Shown one piece after another: positions 15,201-24,428 of a DNA stretch of 64,000 nt (the first letter of the stretch is position 1; each line of letters opens with the position of its first letter). Where the stretch lies: contig MU271143.1 in assembly GCA_021432605.1 (NCBI GenBank), positions 195,277 to 259,276 on the forward strand. Reading direction: 5' to 3'. A program made the position numbers and the translations under genes. The stretch is from Coniochaeta sp. PMI_546 (taxonomy: Eukaryota; Ascomycota; Sordariomycetes; Coniochaetales; Coniochaetaceae). Under the pieces are notes generated by a model. The model was given only the letters and a program-made list of their open reading frames with translations, searched no databases and was not told the DNA's origin.

Positions 15201-16352
15201 CACCTCAGCAGGATTTCGCGTCCACATGCAACTGAGCTGGTGGAGAGCTAGGAAAAAGTTGTCTCCGGCCCTGCAAGCATTGCCTAGAAGCTGGAACCTT
15301 GGCTGCTCGGCATCCTTGGTGAAAGCATCAAGCCCGCCCTCTGCACTGATGTAGGTGTTGATAGATCCGGCGGCAGCTAGAAGATTCAGCTCCCCTTCTG
15401 GAAGGTTGGGTGTGTTGTTCTCTGTCCGTCGCCTTTTTGCAGGATGCTCGTTACTGGATACATGGGGTTGAGCTGGAAGCATCATGCTGGGGTACGTGAC
15501 TTCGGACTGTGGCACAGCTGTGGTGGACATAGTTGACTGCCGTATTGGGGTGACTATGTGTCGTCCTGCCTGATCTCCGTCGCGCCTCAAGGTAGTGTGT
15601 ACTTGCTGGATGTCTCCATTTCCGGCCTGAGCCCTGGCGGTGCTTGGCCCAGTCGATGAAGGTCGAAGTGACGGTAAAGCAGTCGGCTCGGTCGCGGCCG
15701 AAAGTCCTGTATGCGGGCCAGAGACTGGCTCTTGGAACGACAGTGCCGTATGCCCATTCGGAGTCCGCCCATTCGTTTGGTCTCCTACTGCTGCAGCTGT
15801 GTGAGCGGCCGCTGCAGGAGGGGAGCTAACGACAAATCTGGCTTCAGTGACGGGCAGCCGCAGCTGATTGGCATTAGCCACTGAAGATGCCGGGTTGTTC
15901 ATAGGTTGAAGTCCAGGGAGCGAGGCTGGCAGTGAATTCGGACTATCGTGTGTCATGGAGACAGCAGGGCTCGGCTCGTCGCTGGGGGCGGGGGACGGCA
16001 AGACGGTCGAGCGCGGTCCAGTTTGAGCTTTGTAGATGTCAGTTTCCCCGGTTGGAGGAGGCGGGGCATATTGTTTTGGTAATGGATGCGGTTGAGGGGG
16101 AGGCTGTTGCAGCTTCTGGGGGCGAGGAGTAGGCTGGACCGGAGGGGCATTTGCCATCCATGATCGCCGGGTGCCTGCTAAGAACCGGTTGAGAGTGTCG
16201 TTGGAGGAAGCAATATGCAGTTCAGCGACACTCGTGGCATATGGGCGGCTTGTCTGCTGGTGCGCCCGGTTCACGGTCTCGCTGGCGGTCGGAGAGTGCA
16301 GCTCAGCGACTTTCGAGGTATAGTGGCGACCAGGCTGCTGTTGCGCCGGCAT
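12285..16352 (-). CDS. MIZ/SP-RING zinc finger protein, probable SUMO E3 ligase
   Basis: One uninterrupted frame of 1355 residues. The SP-RING lies near the C-terminus (about 1215-1275): a CTHMECFDLETWL segment, a Cys-rich insert with CPHSAF and CTC, then WKCPICNED followed by RIDAFL. This order matches PIAS/Siz-type MIZ fingers, which bind the SUMO-loaded E2 Ubc9. The tail has a poly-Asp run and ends in VEVIELLDD, a good SUMO-interacting motif. The N-terminus has two related copies of a roughly 35-residue unit (VAELH...TLNR/TVNR). The middle is Gln/Pro-rich, with a QQP repeat and poly-Gln, as in transcription-associated proteins. Expected site is the nucleus. An in-frame stop lies six codons upstream of the ATG, but a short upstream coding exon cannot be excluded. 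The gene is divergent from utp15. Confidence 0.87.
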   Translation of the reverse strand: MPAQQQPGRHYTSKVAELHSPTASETVNRAHQQTSRPYATSVAELHIASSNDTLNRFLAGTRRSWMANAPPVQPTPRPQKLQQPPPQPHPLPKQYAPPPPTGETDIYKAQTGPRSTVLPSPAPSDEPSPAVSMTHDSPNSLPASLPGLQPMNNPASSVANANQLRLPVTEARFVVSSPPAAAAHTAAAVGDQTNGRTPNGHTALSFQEPVSGPHTGLSAATEPTALPSLRPSSTGPSTARAQAGNGDIQQVHTTLRRDGDQAGRHIVTPIRQSTMSTTAVPQSEVTYPSMMLPAQPHVSSNEHPAKRRRTENNTPNLPEGELNLLAAAGSINTYISAEGGLDAFTKDAEQPRFQLLGNACRAGDNFFLALHQLSCMWTRNPAEVYAILDQDNKVIDAGFHVVELVLKKNGLIHPRHLNWMADFPARLPRLIDAFQKRNQYLKYSKAIHDVASFLNRASSSYGTLTQAIMGRGYPYLVDELVGQLDCRSATLQYVLFTASRRRLGVPDGPLGQGLDQAFFHDQRSHQDHSGTFVPMAPILDPTVLESRNSKMIHHYKHIVGQASRAREEHRRRSKQLSVSSPNLQQPLPPRSRVTSDTQTRPPSAPGIQANPNSGPVTSSAQSPHQPLTSTSTNLSPDPAPVSQFPHPSTAHPFASFPVQPTQQSVPQNMVLQSNSAAPQQTGPPPAQLSQPQINTARQQPGIQSWMSAGPIANQQMSGQPSPNLQGLQQVFPAQAGQWPAQPQQPQQPQQPQQPQQPQQPQQPQHNYQSFAYLEQQQRHMNATPANQQQQPNQQLLNQIIATHQTATNQSLQQQMAHQQQLARLQMQQQLAASHRIMEPHEVQNMQPVRPSVRNGVPVNQPQASFPSSQASVRTTIPTPGVSPVTPQFPSSARGYPPSTQQPLLSSQNAASQFAMASTMLQMEQQLQLQQLQQQQQQQNIKSFGRLIPPQGQTIQLCDWPCDPVDKKAIMMSLHQANVRSPKRKVRPSAPGEPDERYYQAVKSLPVPPSRVAPMKRLYKYHFDVADNQIALKSQTTRQGSGIPLAEHFDGSLRWRIRTCKIPPNRKSLSGVHEWVGMETAWPEHITITLNGEHIAIRRRTHNGRDQPSELTPFIRPGTNELFIALAEPKRKTADQYAVAVEIVETRGHSAILDYVWKRGVITAEETLEKIKSRMAATHDDDSVSIVVKDLSIDLADPFSRVMFKIPARGAHCTHMECFDLETWLETRPSKTLKCPHSAFIPCTCNDQPEPSVADKWKCPICNEDARPYSLRIDAFLLNVRKQLEKENKLKAKSILVAADGTWQPVVEEDDDDDDDDDDSDDDAAPRAKSAGAAKSASTTTPVVKKPVEVIELLDD
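13539..13560. repeat. CTG/CAG trinucleotide repeat encoding poly-Gln
   Basis: A run of CTG units on the plus strand reads as CAG on the coding minus strand and encodes a poly-glutamine block in the SP-RING protein; imperfect copies extend to about 13590. Confidence 0.85.
14061..14132. repeat. 9-bp tandem repeat encoding Gln-Gln-Pro units
   Basis: Eight head-to-tail copies of a 9-bp unit, first CTGAGGTTG (three copies), then CTGGGGTTG (five copies), lie inside the SP-RING coding region and encode repeated Pro-Gln-Gln. The split into two homogeneous blocks suggests recent slippage or unequal exchange. Confidence 0.9.
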
Positions 16353-17032
16353 GTCGTCAAGCGCGACTCAACCTCGTCGGCTTGCTCAAGCTACGCTCTC
16401 TTACGGACGGAAGTATTGCGCGGCTGTGGAGCGAGGGGAATAACCCGTTAATCCAAATGACGCACACTCTCCCAGGGCGACGAAAGGGCTGCATACCATG
16501 AGGACATTAAGAGCGCCTTTCGAGGTAATCGGATCAGATCCAGGGCACCAGAACGTCGTGATGGCCGCGACAGGGATGCTGGTACGTTTCTTGAGAAGCA
16601 GCGTGGCGGAGGGTTTGACGTGAATTGACTCGGACGGGGGTGAGGGGAGGGTTTTGGAGGCGGAACGGATAGACGAGGACGGCGACGGTTGGGGAGTCAG
16701 ATTTCTAATCTGTAGAGGCCAAAGATTCGACTATCAGCGGTGGCAACGAGTATTTCCATTAAACAGCGAGGCGAGGTCATTCTGGGTTCTGTCTGCCCGA
16801 GATTAGGGCAGAAACAGAGAAAGGAAAGGAAAAGAAGGGCAAGGAAGTCAAAGCGATCAATACCAATACATCCCTCATCCACCTGCTACCTTAGTCTAGA
16901 AGGTAAGGCAAGGCAGGCAAAGGTTCGACATTGCTGTGTGCAGACGACTAACCTTGCATTCGCACGCCGGTGCATTATTTCCACGCTGCAATCTGGTTAC
17001 GATGTGGAAGATGGAGGACACAGGTGTAACCG

Positions 17033-17088
17033 GATGTGCAGAGGTGCAGAGGTGCAGAGGTTCAGAGGCTTAGAGGTTCAGATGTGCA
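17033..17088 (+). repeat. 8-bp tandem repeat (GAGGTGCA variants)
   Basis: Seven head-to-tail 8-bp units read GATGTGCA, GAGGTGCA, GAGGTGCA, GAGGTTCA, GAGGCTTA, GAGGTTCA and GATGTGCA. It is non-coding, between two divergent genes. Confidence 0.85.
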
Positions 17089-17271
17089 AGACGTGCCCGA
17101 GGTGGGTCGTCGTCGTCGTCGCAGGTATCAAGTCAAAAGTCTCGGTGGTTTTACCAAAGGTACAAAAAATGAAACAAATTGTGTCGCCGGCGAGGGTGTT
17201 GAGTGGAAATGGAAATGGCAGGCAGGCTGGATGAGGCTCCTTCTGTCTTGTGTGTGTCCTACGATGCAGTA

Positions 17272-18003
17272 AGATAAGGTACTTGCCGTCAGTATACTTA
17301 CAGTACACTTACCTGCAGTTGTGACCAGTAGCCCCGGCGAATGCTCCTCCCTGCTCTGTGACGAAACAAAACCATGACAAGAGACCAACAAATACCCTCC
17401 TCTGGTGTGTACCTAAGGTACCTCACCTCCTCTACCCACTACCGTATTCTCCTCCCAACAGTTCGCTACCTGACCAACGTGCAAAAGGTGTGTGGTAATG
17501 GCAGCAAACTAATCACAGCCGGTCGATGATTCTTCACCCATCTCAAAGGGCGACGATGTTCTGGTGGGGTTTCCTGCAGAGAGTAAGTACCCCATCTAAG
17601 GTACACTATACCGTGAGGCACGTACGTCCCTACACTGACTGTCACAGTATGTGTACCTGGCAGGTACCGTTATTGCTAAGGTACCTAATTATGTCAAAGG
17701 TTCACGCCGACGATGTTCATCCATGGCTATTATTTCCAAGCGACCTCGTATAATACATGGCGCCTCCTATAGCCTCCTACTGTGCAATGTGCAATGCGCA
17801 AACATTTACGTCGGCAGATGATTCAAACCCCATCTCTAAGCTGTCACGGTACACTGCATGAATCACACGGCAGCTGCACGGATACTGTAGTGAAAGATAC
17901 CTTACCTATTTCCAGTTGATGGTTGATGATGAGATACACTCTTGCGGTACCTATCACATAAGGTACCTAAGACATATGGTATGTATTACATTCACTAAGG
18001 TAG
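17272..18003. repeat. Cluster of CCTAAGGTACC-type palindromic motifs
   Basis: Repeated short palindromic words built on ACCTAAGGTACCT and its reverse complement occur at about 17272, 17411, 17595, 17651-17690, 17943-17972 and 17994. Each is only 8 to 16 bp. The same word recurs at 542, 6731, 38774, 47290-47372, 47517-47553 and 63276-63290, always outside the coding regions I can support. Function is unknown. Confidence 0.65.
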
Positions 18004-18356
18004 TGGCGGTCAATAGTGCCTTCAGAAACAAAAAGGAAGGATAATAGCGCTAAGCCAAAAGGATATTTAACCTTTTCTCCACGCCAAGCCGTCAGGCCGC
18101 CCTCAGCTGAGTCAATGGCCCGTGCTGCCACGGGCTATCAGCACCTTGGTACACTAATGGTGCGGAAGATTGAAGCTCCGACCAGCCAATGGCGATGAGG
18201 AATTTGGGCGGGGGGATTATACTGTACTACTGGAAGATCCAGAAAAAAGTTCTGGTTATCGCTATCGTCGCAGTTTGTCGAGATTGATGAACCTCTCATT
18301 CCGATCTTCAACCACGACTACTACGACCACCACCACCACCCCATTCTCACACAATC

Positions 18357-20027
18357 ATGGCGGCAGAGGTCCAACCAATCGCCCAGCTGAAGCTGGCCTC
18401 AGGGCCATCCCCCATAACAGCCGAGCAGCGGTACTGGAAGTCATTCAAGAACCCAAAATCCCACACCTCGACCGCATCATGGCCCATCTCGCACATCAGC
18501 TTCCCCGCGCCCTCACAAGCGACCACGGCTTCCAGCTCACTAGCAACCGCTGCCAAGAGCAACGACCTCTTCGCCGTCACCTCAGGTCCCCGCGTCGACA
18601 TATACTCGATCCGCAAGCGAGAACTGCTCAAGTCCATCGGCAGGTTCGAGAGCGTCGCGCGAAGCGGCGAGATACGAGCCGACTCGCGAGTACTGGTCGC
18701 AGGTGACGACTCGGGCAAGATGCAGGTGTTCGACGTCGCCAACGGAACCAGAGCAGTCATCCTCAAGACGTGGCACGTCCACAAGCAGCCCGTTTGGGTG
18801 ACCAAATGGTCGCCCTGGGACCTCACGACCCTCATGAGCGCAAGCGACGACAAGACGGTCCGGCTATGGGACCTAGCCTCCAACACCTCCTCACGCACAT
18901 TCAACGGCCACCAAGACTACGTCCGCTGCGGCACCTTCATGCCCGGTCCCGGCGGCTACGCCAACACCCTCGTGACCGGCTCGTACGACTCCACCGTCCG
19001 GCTCTGGGATCCGCGCTCTCCAGGCGGCTCGGTCCTGACCTTCAAGCACGCCTCCCCCGTGGAGACCGTCCTCCCCTTGCCCTCGGGCACGACCCTCCTC
19101 GCCGCCTCGGGCAACACCATCTCCGTCCTCGACCTCGTGGCCGCCAAGCCCCTCAGCCTCATAACCAACCACCAGAAGACCGTCACCTCCCTCTCGCTCG
19201 CCTGCCACGGCACCCGCGTCGTATCCGGCGGCCTGGACGGCCACGTCAAAGTCTTCGAGACCTCCGGGTGGAACGTCGTGTCGGGCTCCAAGTACCCCTC
19301 CCCCATCCTCTCCCTCTCCGTCATCACCGCCGGCGCCAACGCCGACGACCGCCACCTCGCCGTCGGCATGCAGTCCGGCGTGCTCTCGATCCGCACCCGC
19401 CTCACCGGCGCCGTGGCCGAGCGCGCCGCCCACCGCGCCGCCGAGCAGGCCGCCCGCGACGCCGGCCCCCAGGCCCTCGACCGCCTCGACGCCGCCGTCG
19501 CCAAGCGCAAGCGCCAGGCCCTCACCTCCCGCGCCATGGACCTGCTCGGCGAGAGCGTCGACTTCGTCATCCCCGCCAACCCCGACGGCACCGGCAGGCG
19601 GAAGCACCGCGTCAAGCTAGCCCCCTGGCAGAAGGACCTGCAGGCCGGGCGCTTCGCCCAGGCCCTCGACTACGTCATCGACAACACGCAGCCGGACTGC
19701 TCCCCGCTCACCGCGCTGACGGTGCTGGTCGCCCTGCGGCACCGGAGCGCCCTGAGGGAGGCCCTGCAGGGCCGCGACGAGGTCAGCGTCCAGCCGGTCC
19801 TGCGGTGGGTGAGCCGCCACATCGTCGACCCCAGGTACGCCGCCGTCTGCGTCGACGTGGCGCTGCACCTGCTCGATCTGTACGGCGAGTTTGTCGGCGC
19901 CAGCGCCGAGCTGGCCGATGCCTTCCGCGTGCTGAGGGTGCGCGTCGCCAGGGAGGTCGAGAAGGCCCAGATGGCGTGTCAGACCAGTGGCATGTTGGAG
20001 AGCCTGATCATGGGCGCCACTGCGTAG
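18357..20027 (+). CDS. utp15: U3 snoRNP-associated protein Utp15
   Basis: A single exon of 556 residues. The first 350 or so residues form a WD40 propeller with recognisable repeats (KTVRLWDLAS, STVRLWDPRS, GGLDGHVKVFETS). The C-terminal part (about 385-545, from HRVKLAPWQKDLQAGRFAQALDY) is the UTP15 C-terminal helical domain, which separates it from other WD40 proteins. Utp15 belongs to the tUTP/UtpA subcomplex of the small-subunit processome, acts in the nucleolus, and links rDNA transcription with early 18S processing. Length fits fungal orthologues. Codon third positions are almost all C or G over 19,000-19,950, giving long but meaningless open frames on the other frames and strand. The ATG opens the conserved N-terminus with YWKSFKNPKSH close behind. 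Confidence 0.95.
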   Translation: MAAEVQPIAQLKLASGPSPITAEQRYWKSFKNPKSHTSTASWPISHISFPAPSQATTASSSLATAAKSNDLFAVTSGPRVDIYSIRKRELLKSIGRFESVARSGEIRADSRVLVAGDDSGKMQVFDVANGTRAVILKTWHVHKQPVWVTKWSPWDLTTLMSASDDKTVRLWDLASNTSSRTFNGHQDYVRCGTFMPGPGGYANTLVTGSYDSTVRLWDPRSPGGSVLTFKHASPVETVLPLPSGTTLLAASGNTISVLDLVAAKPLSLITNHQKTVTSLSLACHGTRVVSGGLDGHVKVFETSGWNVVSGSKYPSPILSLSVITAGANADDRHLAVGMQSGVLSIRTRLTGAVAERAAHRAAEQAARDAGPQALDRLDAAVAKRKRQALTSRAMDLLGESVDFVIPANPDGTGRRKHRVKLAPWQKDLQAGRFAQALDYVIDNTQPDCSPLTALTVLVALRHRSALREALQGRDEVSVQPVLRWVSRHIVDPRYAAVCVDVALHLLDLYGEFVGASAELADAFRVLRVRVAREVEKAQMACQTSGMLESLIMGATA

Positions 20028-20585
20028 AAGGAGCCGAGGGTCGGGAAGATGGGGATGGTGTATTCAGACTGTTGTCTTCTTTTTTTTTTTTCTCCCTCGG
20101 CTTTTGGGAGGGACTGGGGATGCTGGCTGCATTGCGTTTGGCGTTTCGAGGTTTAAAAGTGCCCTTATGCTGGACTTCGTAGAATGGAAGATACCATGAT
20201 GGTTCTCAAAGGACCACAGTTCACCCGCAGGTCCGCTGCTGTTTTAGGACATCAGAGCTTGTTTGCAAAAGCGAGATAGATGTATCTTGGGTATCATTAT
20301 CCATGCAGCTTCCGCTGCCCTGTCACCCCAGGTGGCAGCGTATATATTTATATATACGACCTCGAGTCATTTCCAGCCATACCAGGTAGAGACGCATTGT
20401 CCTGCCAGTGCTCCCTTGATACCCGCCCCTAGTCTGGGACAGGGCCTCAAACCGAACCCAGAAACCAATCGAGACCGAAACCCAGTAATTATACAGTTGC
20501 CATACAATCAAACCCCTCTCAACGCCGCATTCCCTTCTAGAACTCCCAGCCATATCGTTCCGGTGCTCGTGCGTGGCCTGCAGCC
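20028..20585. other. Convergent intergenic region
   Basis: Holds the 3' ends of utp15 (+) and the C2 domain gene (-). A T-rich homopolymer around 20078-20091 probably lies in the utp15 3' UTR. No other feature is supported. Confidence 0.6.
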
Positions 20586-23558
20586 TCAATACCCATAACC
20601 CTGGCCATGTCTCCTGGCCCGCCCAGTACCGATGTCTATCCTCTGCATCTCCTCCATGAGCGACAGCTCCCCGGAAGAGCTGCCCTGCCTCATCCCCCCC
20701 CACTCGTCATACTGCCTGGGGACCGGCAAGGCACCGCTCATGACCGCCTGTGACCCCGAAGCCGGCAGTGTGAGTGGCAGCTTATCCGGTATAGGCGGGC
20801 CACTCATGCTGGCACGGAAGCCGCCCGCGCTCCCGCCCCTGGAGTGATGCCCGTGGCCGTCGAGAGGACTGCTCGCATAGGCCGGGGCGTGGTTCTCGTT
20901 CGGATAGTCAAACGTCTGCGCCCGCGGCAGATTCCGCGGCGGCGTGAAGTTGTCCTGGTGCATCGGTAGCGGTCCCAGAGGGCTAGATGGCTGGTGTCCC
21001 GGCGAGGCACCGCTTGCCCCCGACATGACCGGCATGGCTGACGCGCGGTGAGCCTTCTTCTGGAGCCTGTTGCGGCCCGGTGTCTTCGGCGACGGCGCGT
21101 CAAACGACACGTCCGGGGAGATATAGCCGGGTTCGGAGCCCGCCATAGTCTGCGCGCGGCCAGCGATGCGGAGTGGTCTGCGCCCTGAGACGGGCTGGGC
21201 CTGCGGTCCTCCTGGCGAAGGTCTTGATGTCGATGTTGCCGTAGGTTTCTTGGGTTCCGGCTCCGGTGCCCATGTGTCCATGGGAAGGTGGTCGGACGGG
21301 TCGACTTCTCGCCCGTCATGGCTGATAATCATTCCGTTATCATTGTAATCTGGGCCTGATGCAGGCATGTCCTTGGAAGTCGACGCAGTCAACGATGGGT
21401 TGAGAGCATTGTATGAATCCGGTCCGAATGGTATGCCGGATAAGCGCCGCCCCTCGTCCGCCGAACGTGGAGGTGCGGGACTGATTGACTTTCGTTTGAT
21501 TGTGTGCTGAGGATTCGGACTCGGGTTTCGGTTGGGCTCTGGTGAATATCCCGGCGCTGGGGCCTGACTATGATACCCCGGCGGCGCCGAGTGATTCACA
21601 GAGCTGCGGCCACGGGAGTGCTGAGACGAGCCGTAGGCTGCCGAAGGACTTCCAGCACTGTAGTCAGACGGTCCAGTCATCATGCGACGATCTCTGTCAA
21701 TCGGGAAGCTCTCTATGGCCGGCTGAGTGTAGCGCCTTTCGTCTCGCCTGTCTTCGTTGATACGGCGCGCCACCTCCATAGCTAAACTTGGGTCAACACC
21801 AGGAACCAATGAGGACGGTACTGGCGGCAGTCCGTAGCTCTCAGACGTGCCGTCAATTTCGCTGTGATATGACAGCAGCGGCTGACCACGGTCGTTGTAG
21901 AAGTCGGACGCTGGCTCAATCCTCGCGTCTTCGGGCAACTGATAGTCCCTGGATGACATGATTGGTGCTGCTTGTTGCTGATTGTAAGAATTCCGCCTAC
22001 GGTGATCGGTTTGCGTAGGCGACGAGCTGTACTGATTGGATGCAGCACTCCCTCTGCCGCTGAGATTCAAGGGCGCTGGACTTGACATCTGGTCATAGTC
22101 TTGTTCATATCTGCTCTCATACTCTGGCGCGCCCGAGGCACTCTGTCGAAACGAGGTCGACTTGAAGTGGTCTGGAGAGTCTGGAACATCCTCGACAGTG
22201 GGCTGCATAGACCTATGCTGCGAGTCGTAGGCGGAATCGTAAGAATGATGTCTAGGTGGCGACACCTGGTGAGATTCGACTGGTGAGTAGGACTGGCCAT
22301 GAGGAACTGCGGGTGCCGAGTTCAAGGGCTTGTATGTCGGACGGCCAGGATATGTTCCAGACATCGAGTGCGAGTGTCTGTGAGCTTCGTTTCGCAGCAC
22401 CTCGTGCCTAATAGTGGGAGGCGTCCCTTTCGGTGGCAGTGACTCATAGCTATTGCGGCCCAACGCCTGTTCGTGGGCTGCTCCGCTATTGTGCCTGCTC
22501 CGGTGGACGGGAGGTGGAGGCGGCTGGTCGTCCTCGGGCGACACGCCGCGTTCATCCACTTGGTATCTGCCATCGTAGTCTTGCGGTGGCCGTGAATACT
22601 GAGGATCGTACGGCAGCGAGTTCACGCTCGGGTTTGCACGCCGCTCGTCTTGATAGCCGGAATAAGTTTCGTTTCGTTCCGGAGTACGGTATTGCTGCTC
22701 TAGTTGTTGACCGGTGTATCCGTATCCATTAGCTACTGGAGCGGCCGGTGAGTGCTGATCCTGTGGCTGGTATCGTGCTGGACCTGGTGGAGGTGTGCTG
22801 TATTCGACTTGTTGCAGCGGAGACTGGTTCGGTATGAAAGACACGGGCGGGTTCGGTTGAGACCGTGGTGGTGTAATGGGGACAGGCTCCGGTAGTGATT
22901 GGGGTGGAGGAACCTTTCCTGTGAGAGGATCTGACGGTAAAGGACGTCGCTTTGGTCCGGCGGGCCTAGGTCTGGCGCCGTCAACGTCTGCCGCCACTGG
23001 TGGCCTCGCTTTCACGACGGGCTTTTCTGGCTTGGGCCTGGAGTCGTAGAAGGTGATCTCTATGCGGATTTCTCCCGCATATTTGCCCCTGCAGGTAAGC
23101 TGGTGCCATATGTCGGTCTGGCCTCCGCCCGGCACAATGGTATCCCGAAGGTCGATCCAAGATTCGCCGATCAGTTCTGTCTTCTTGTCATCGTTGAAGA
23201 CAGACACCTTCAACTGGTAGTAGTCTGGCGAATCGTGCACATTGAACCTGAGCTCTTGGTCCCTGTACGCATGTGTTTGTTAGTATAATGGCTGGAGACA
23301 TAGGACGGGGTGTCGCAGAGCGTACCATCTTGGTGTCTGTCCACCACGGATATCGGTGTTCGTCTTCTTGGCCTCCTTTCCAAGTCTCGCGGCACAGTAG
23401 GGGTCCTGCTTCCCAATCGTCTTCCTGTTTGGCAGATTCTTAGCCCGGTCGACGACAAGGACCAGCGTGCCAATCAGCGGCCCGTCGACGGCCATGTCGG
23501 AGAATATTCCAGCAGTGTGCTGTGCCGGCAGGGCATGACTTTTCAATTTCGTAGCCAT
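20586..23558 (-). CDS. C2 domain protein, Inn1/Fic1 (ingression) family
   Basis: Two exons, 23326-23558 and 20586-23262, encode 969 residues; the 63 bp intron (GTACGC...CGTACAG) interrupts the C2 domain and joins TG to G to restore a Trp codon. The C2 domain covers about residues 20-155: IGTLVLVVDRAKNLPNRK, KQDPYCAARLG, then DQELRFNVHD and KLKVSVFND-like strands ending EIRIEITFYD. The rest is a long disordered tail rich in Pro, Ser, Tyr, Gln and Arg, with many PxxP-like stretches. This is the layout of Inn1/Fic1, which bind SH3 proteins (Cyk3, Hof1/Cdc15) and couple actomyosin ring contraction to membrane ingression and septum formation. In filamentous fungi the tail is longer than in yeast, as here. 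Calcium ligands are not obviously complete. Family assignment rests on the C2 region and overall architecture. Confidence 0.82.
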
Positions 23559-24428
23559 CTTGTGCCAGTCGTCTACCTCGAGGATGAGTTGCGTTGCTTA
23601 TAGCTGGCCGCCCCAAGTTGCAAGGCTCGCGAGGTGGGTTTGTTTACTTGGGTCGCACAGAGCCAGTGTGGGAGAGAGAGAGAGAGCCTTGGCCGGCAAC
23701 TCGAAGCGGAATGGCCAGAGCCAAAAGTGGTAAACAAGCTCTTGTCTACCTTACGGGCGAGAGCCTCGTAAAACGAAAGGACGAACGTCTCAATCGCCGT
23801 TGAACAAGAAGTCAGCTGGTCAAGTCGAGGGTCGAGCAAAAGGAATGTTAGGTGACGCAGCTTGGTTCTCGATGGGGCTGCAACTGTTTTGTTTGTTTGC
23901 TGGAGTTGGCTTAAACGCTTTGGGGGTGGCTGGTGTCAGCGAAAAGCGGGACCGGACCAGGGCAGATTCAGAAGATCGATAAACACAGGGGCTGGGCCTG
24001 GTCAATGCAGCTCGTTCCACGGCTGCCAGGGCATCTGCCTGCGTGTGCTTTTTTCAATGCACGACGGATAGCAGGTCCCTTACTGAACTCCAGCCACTTA
24101 TTGCACGTCGACCACGGATGACTTTTGTGAGCATCACGACATGAAACGCACCTTATGTATAGCACACGGCTCTATTTTGAACATTCATATTGCTACGGAA
24201 TCAGCGTGGAATACAAGGAAGATTACAGGTTGTCTCGCCATCTCTGCACCTGCAGAACACGCAATTGACACTCCTCAGCCACCCAAGGACCCTGGCCTAG
24301 CACCCTTCCTTGCAGCGACGACTGTGTATTGGAGCACCACGTAGAGAGGTGATACTCTAGGCGTAAGAAACAGCGCGCAAGTTGAGCTGTGCTTCACAGA
24401 TTGATCTCTACATTGCGAGTATTGTATT
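23559..24428. other. Intergenic region, promoter of the C2 gene and 3' flank of the NLR gene
   Basis: No supported gene in about 870 bp. A GA microsatellite lies at 23671-23686. Short frames on both strands lack domain signatures. Confidence 0.55.

Larger units (their letters stand above)
16353..18356. other. Divergent intergenic region between the SP-RING gene and utp15
   Basis: About 2 kb with no supported gene. It should hold both promoters and, for the SP-RING gene, a long leader. It contains an 8-bp tandem repeat (17033-17088) and one of the densest clusters of the CCTAAGGTACC-type palindrome in the window (17272 to about 18003). A short TTC/CAC-rich tract precedes the utp15 ATG. Confidence 0.6.

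Noticed and set aside
18891-19607. 238-codon antisense frame in utp15
   Set aside because: Gly/Val/Asp-rich shadow of the same GC3 bias.
18770-20182. 470-codon frame overlapping utp15 in another phase
   Set aside because: Extremely Arg/Pro-rich, as expected for the shifted frame of a GC3-rich gene; utp15 explains the region fully.
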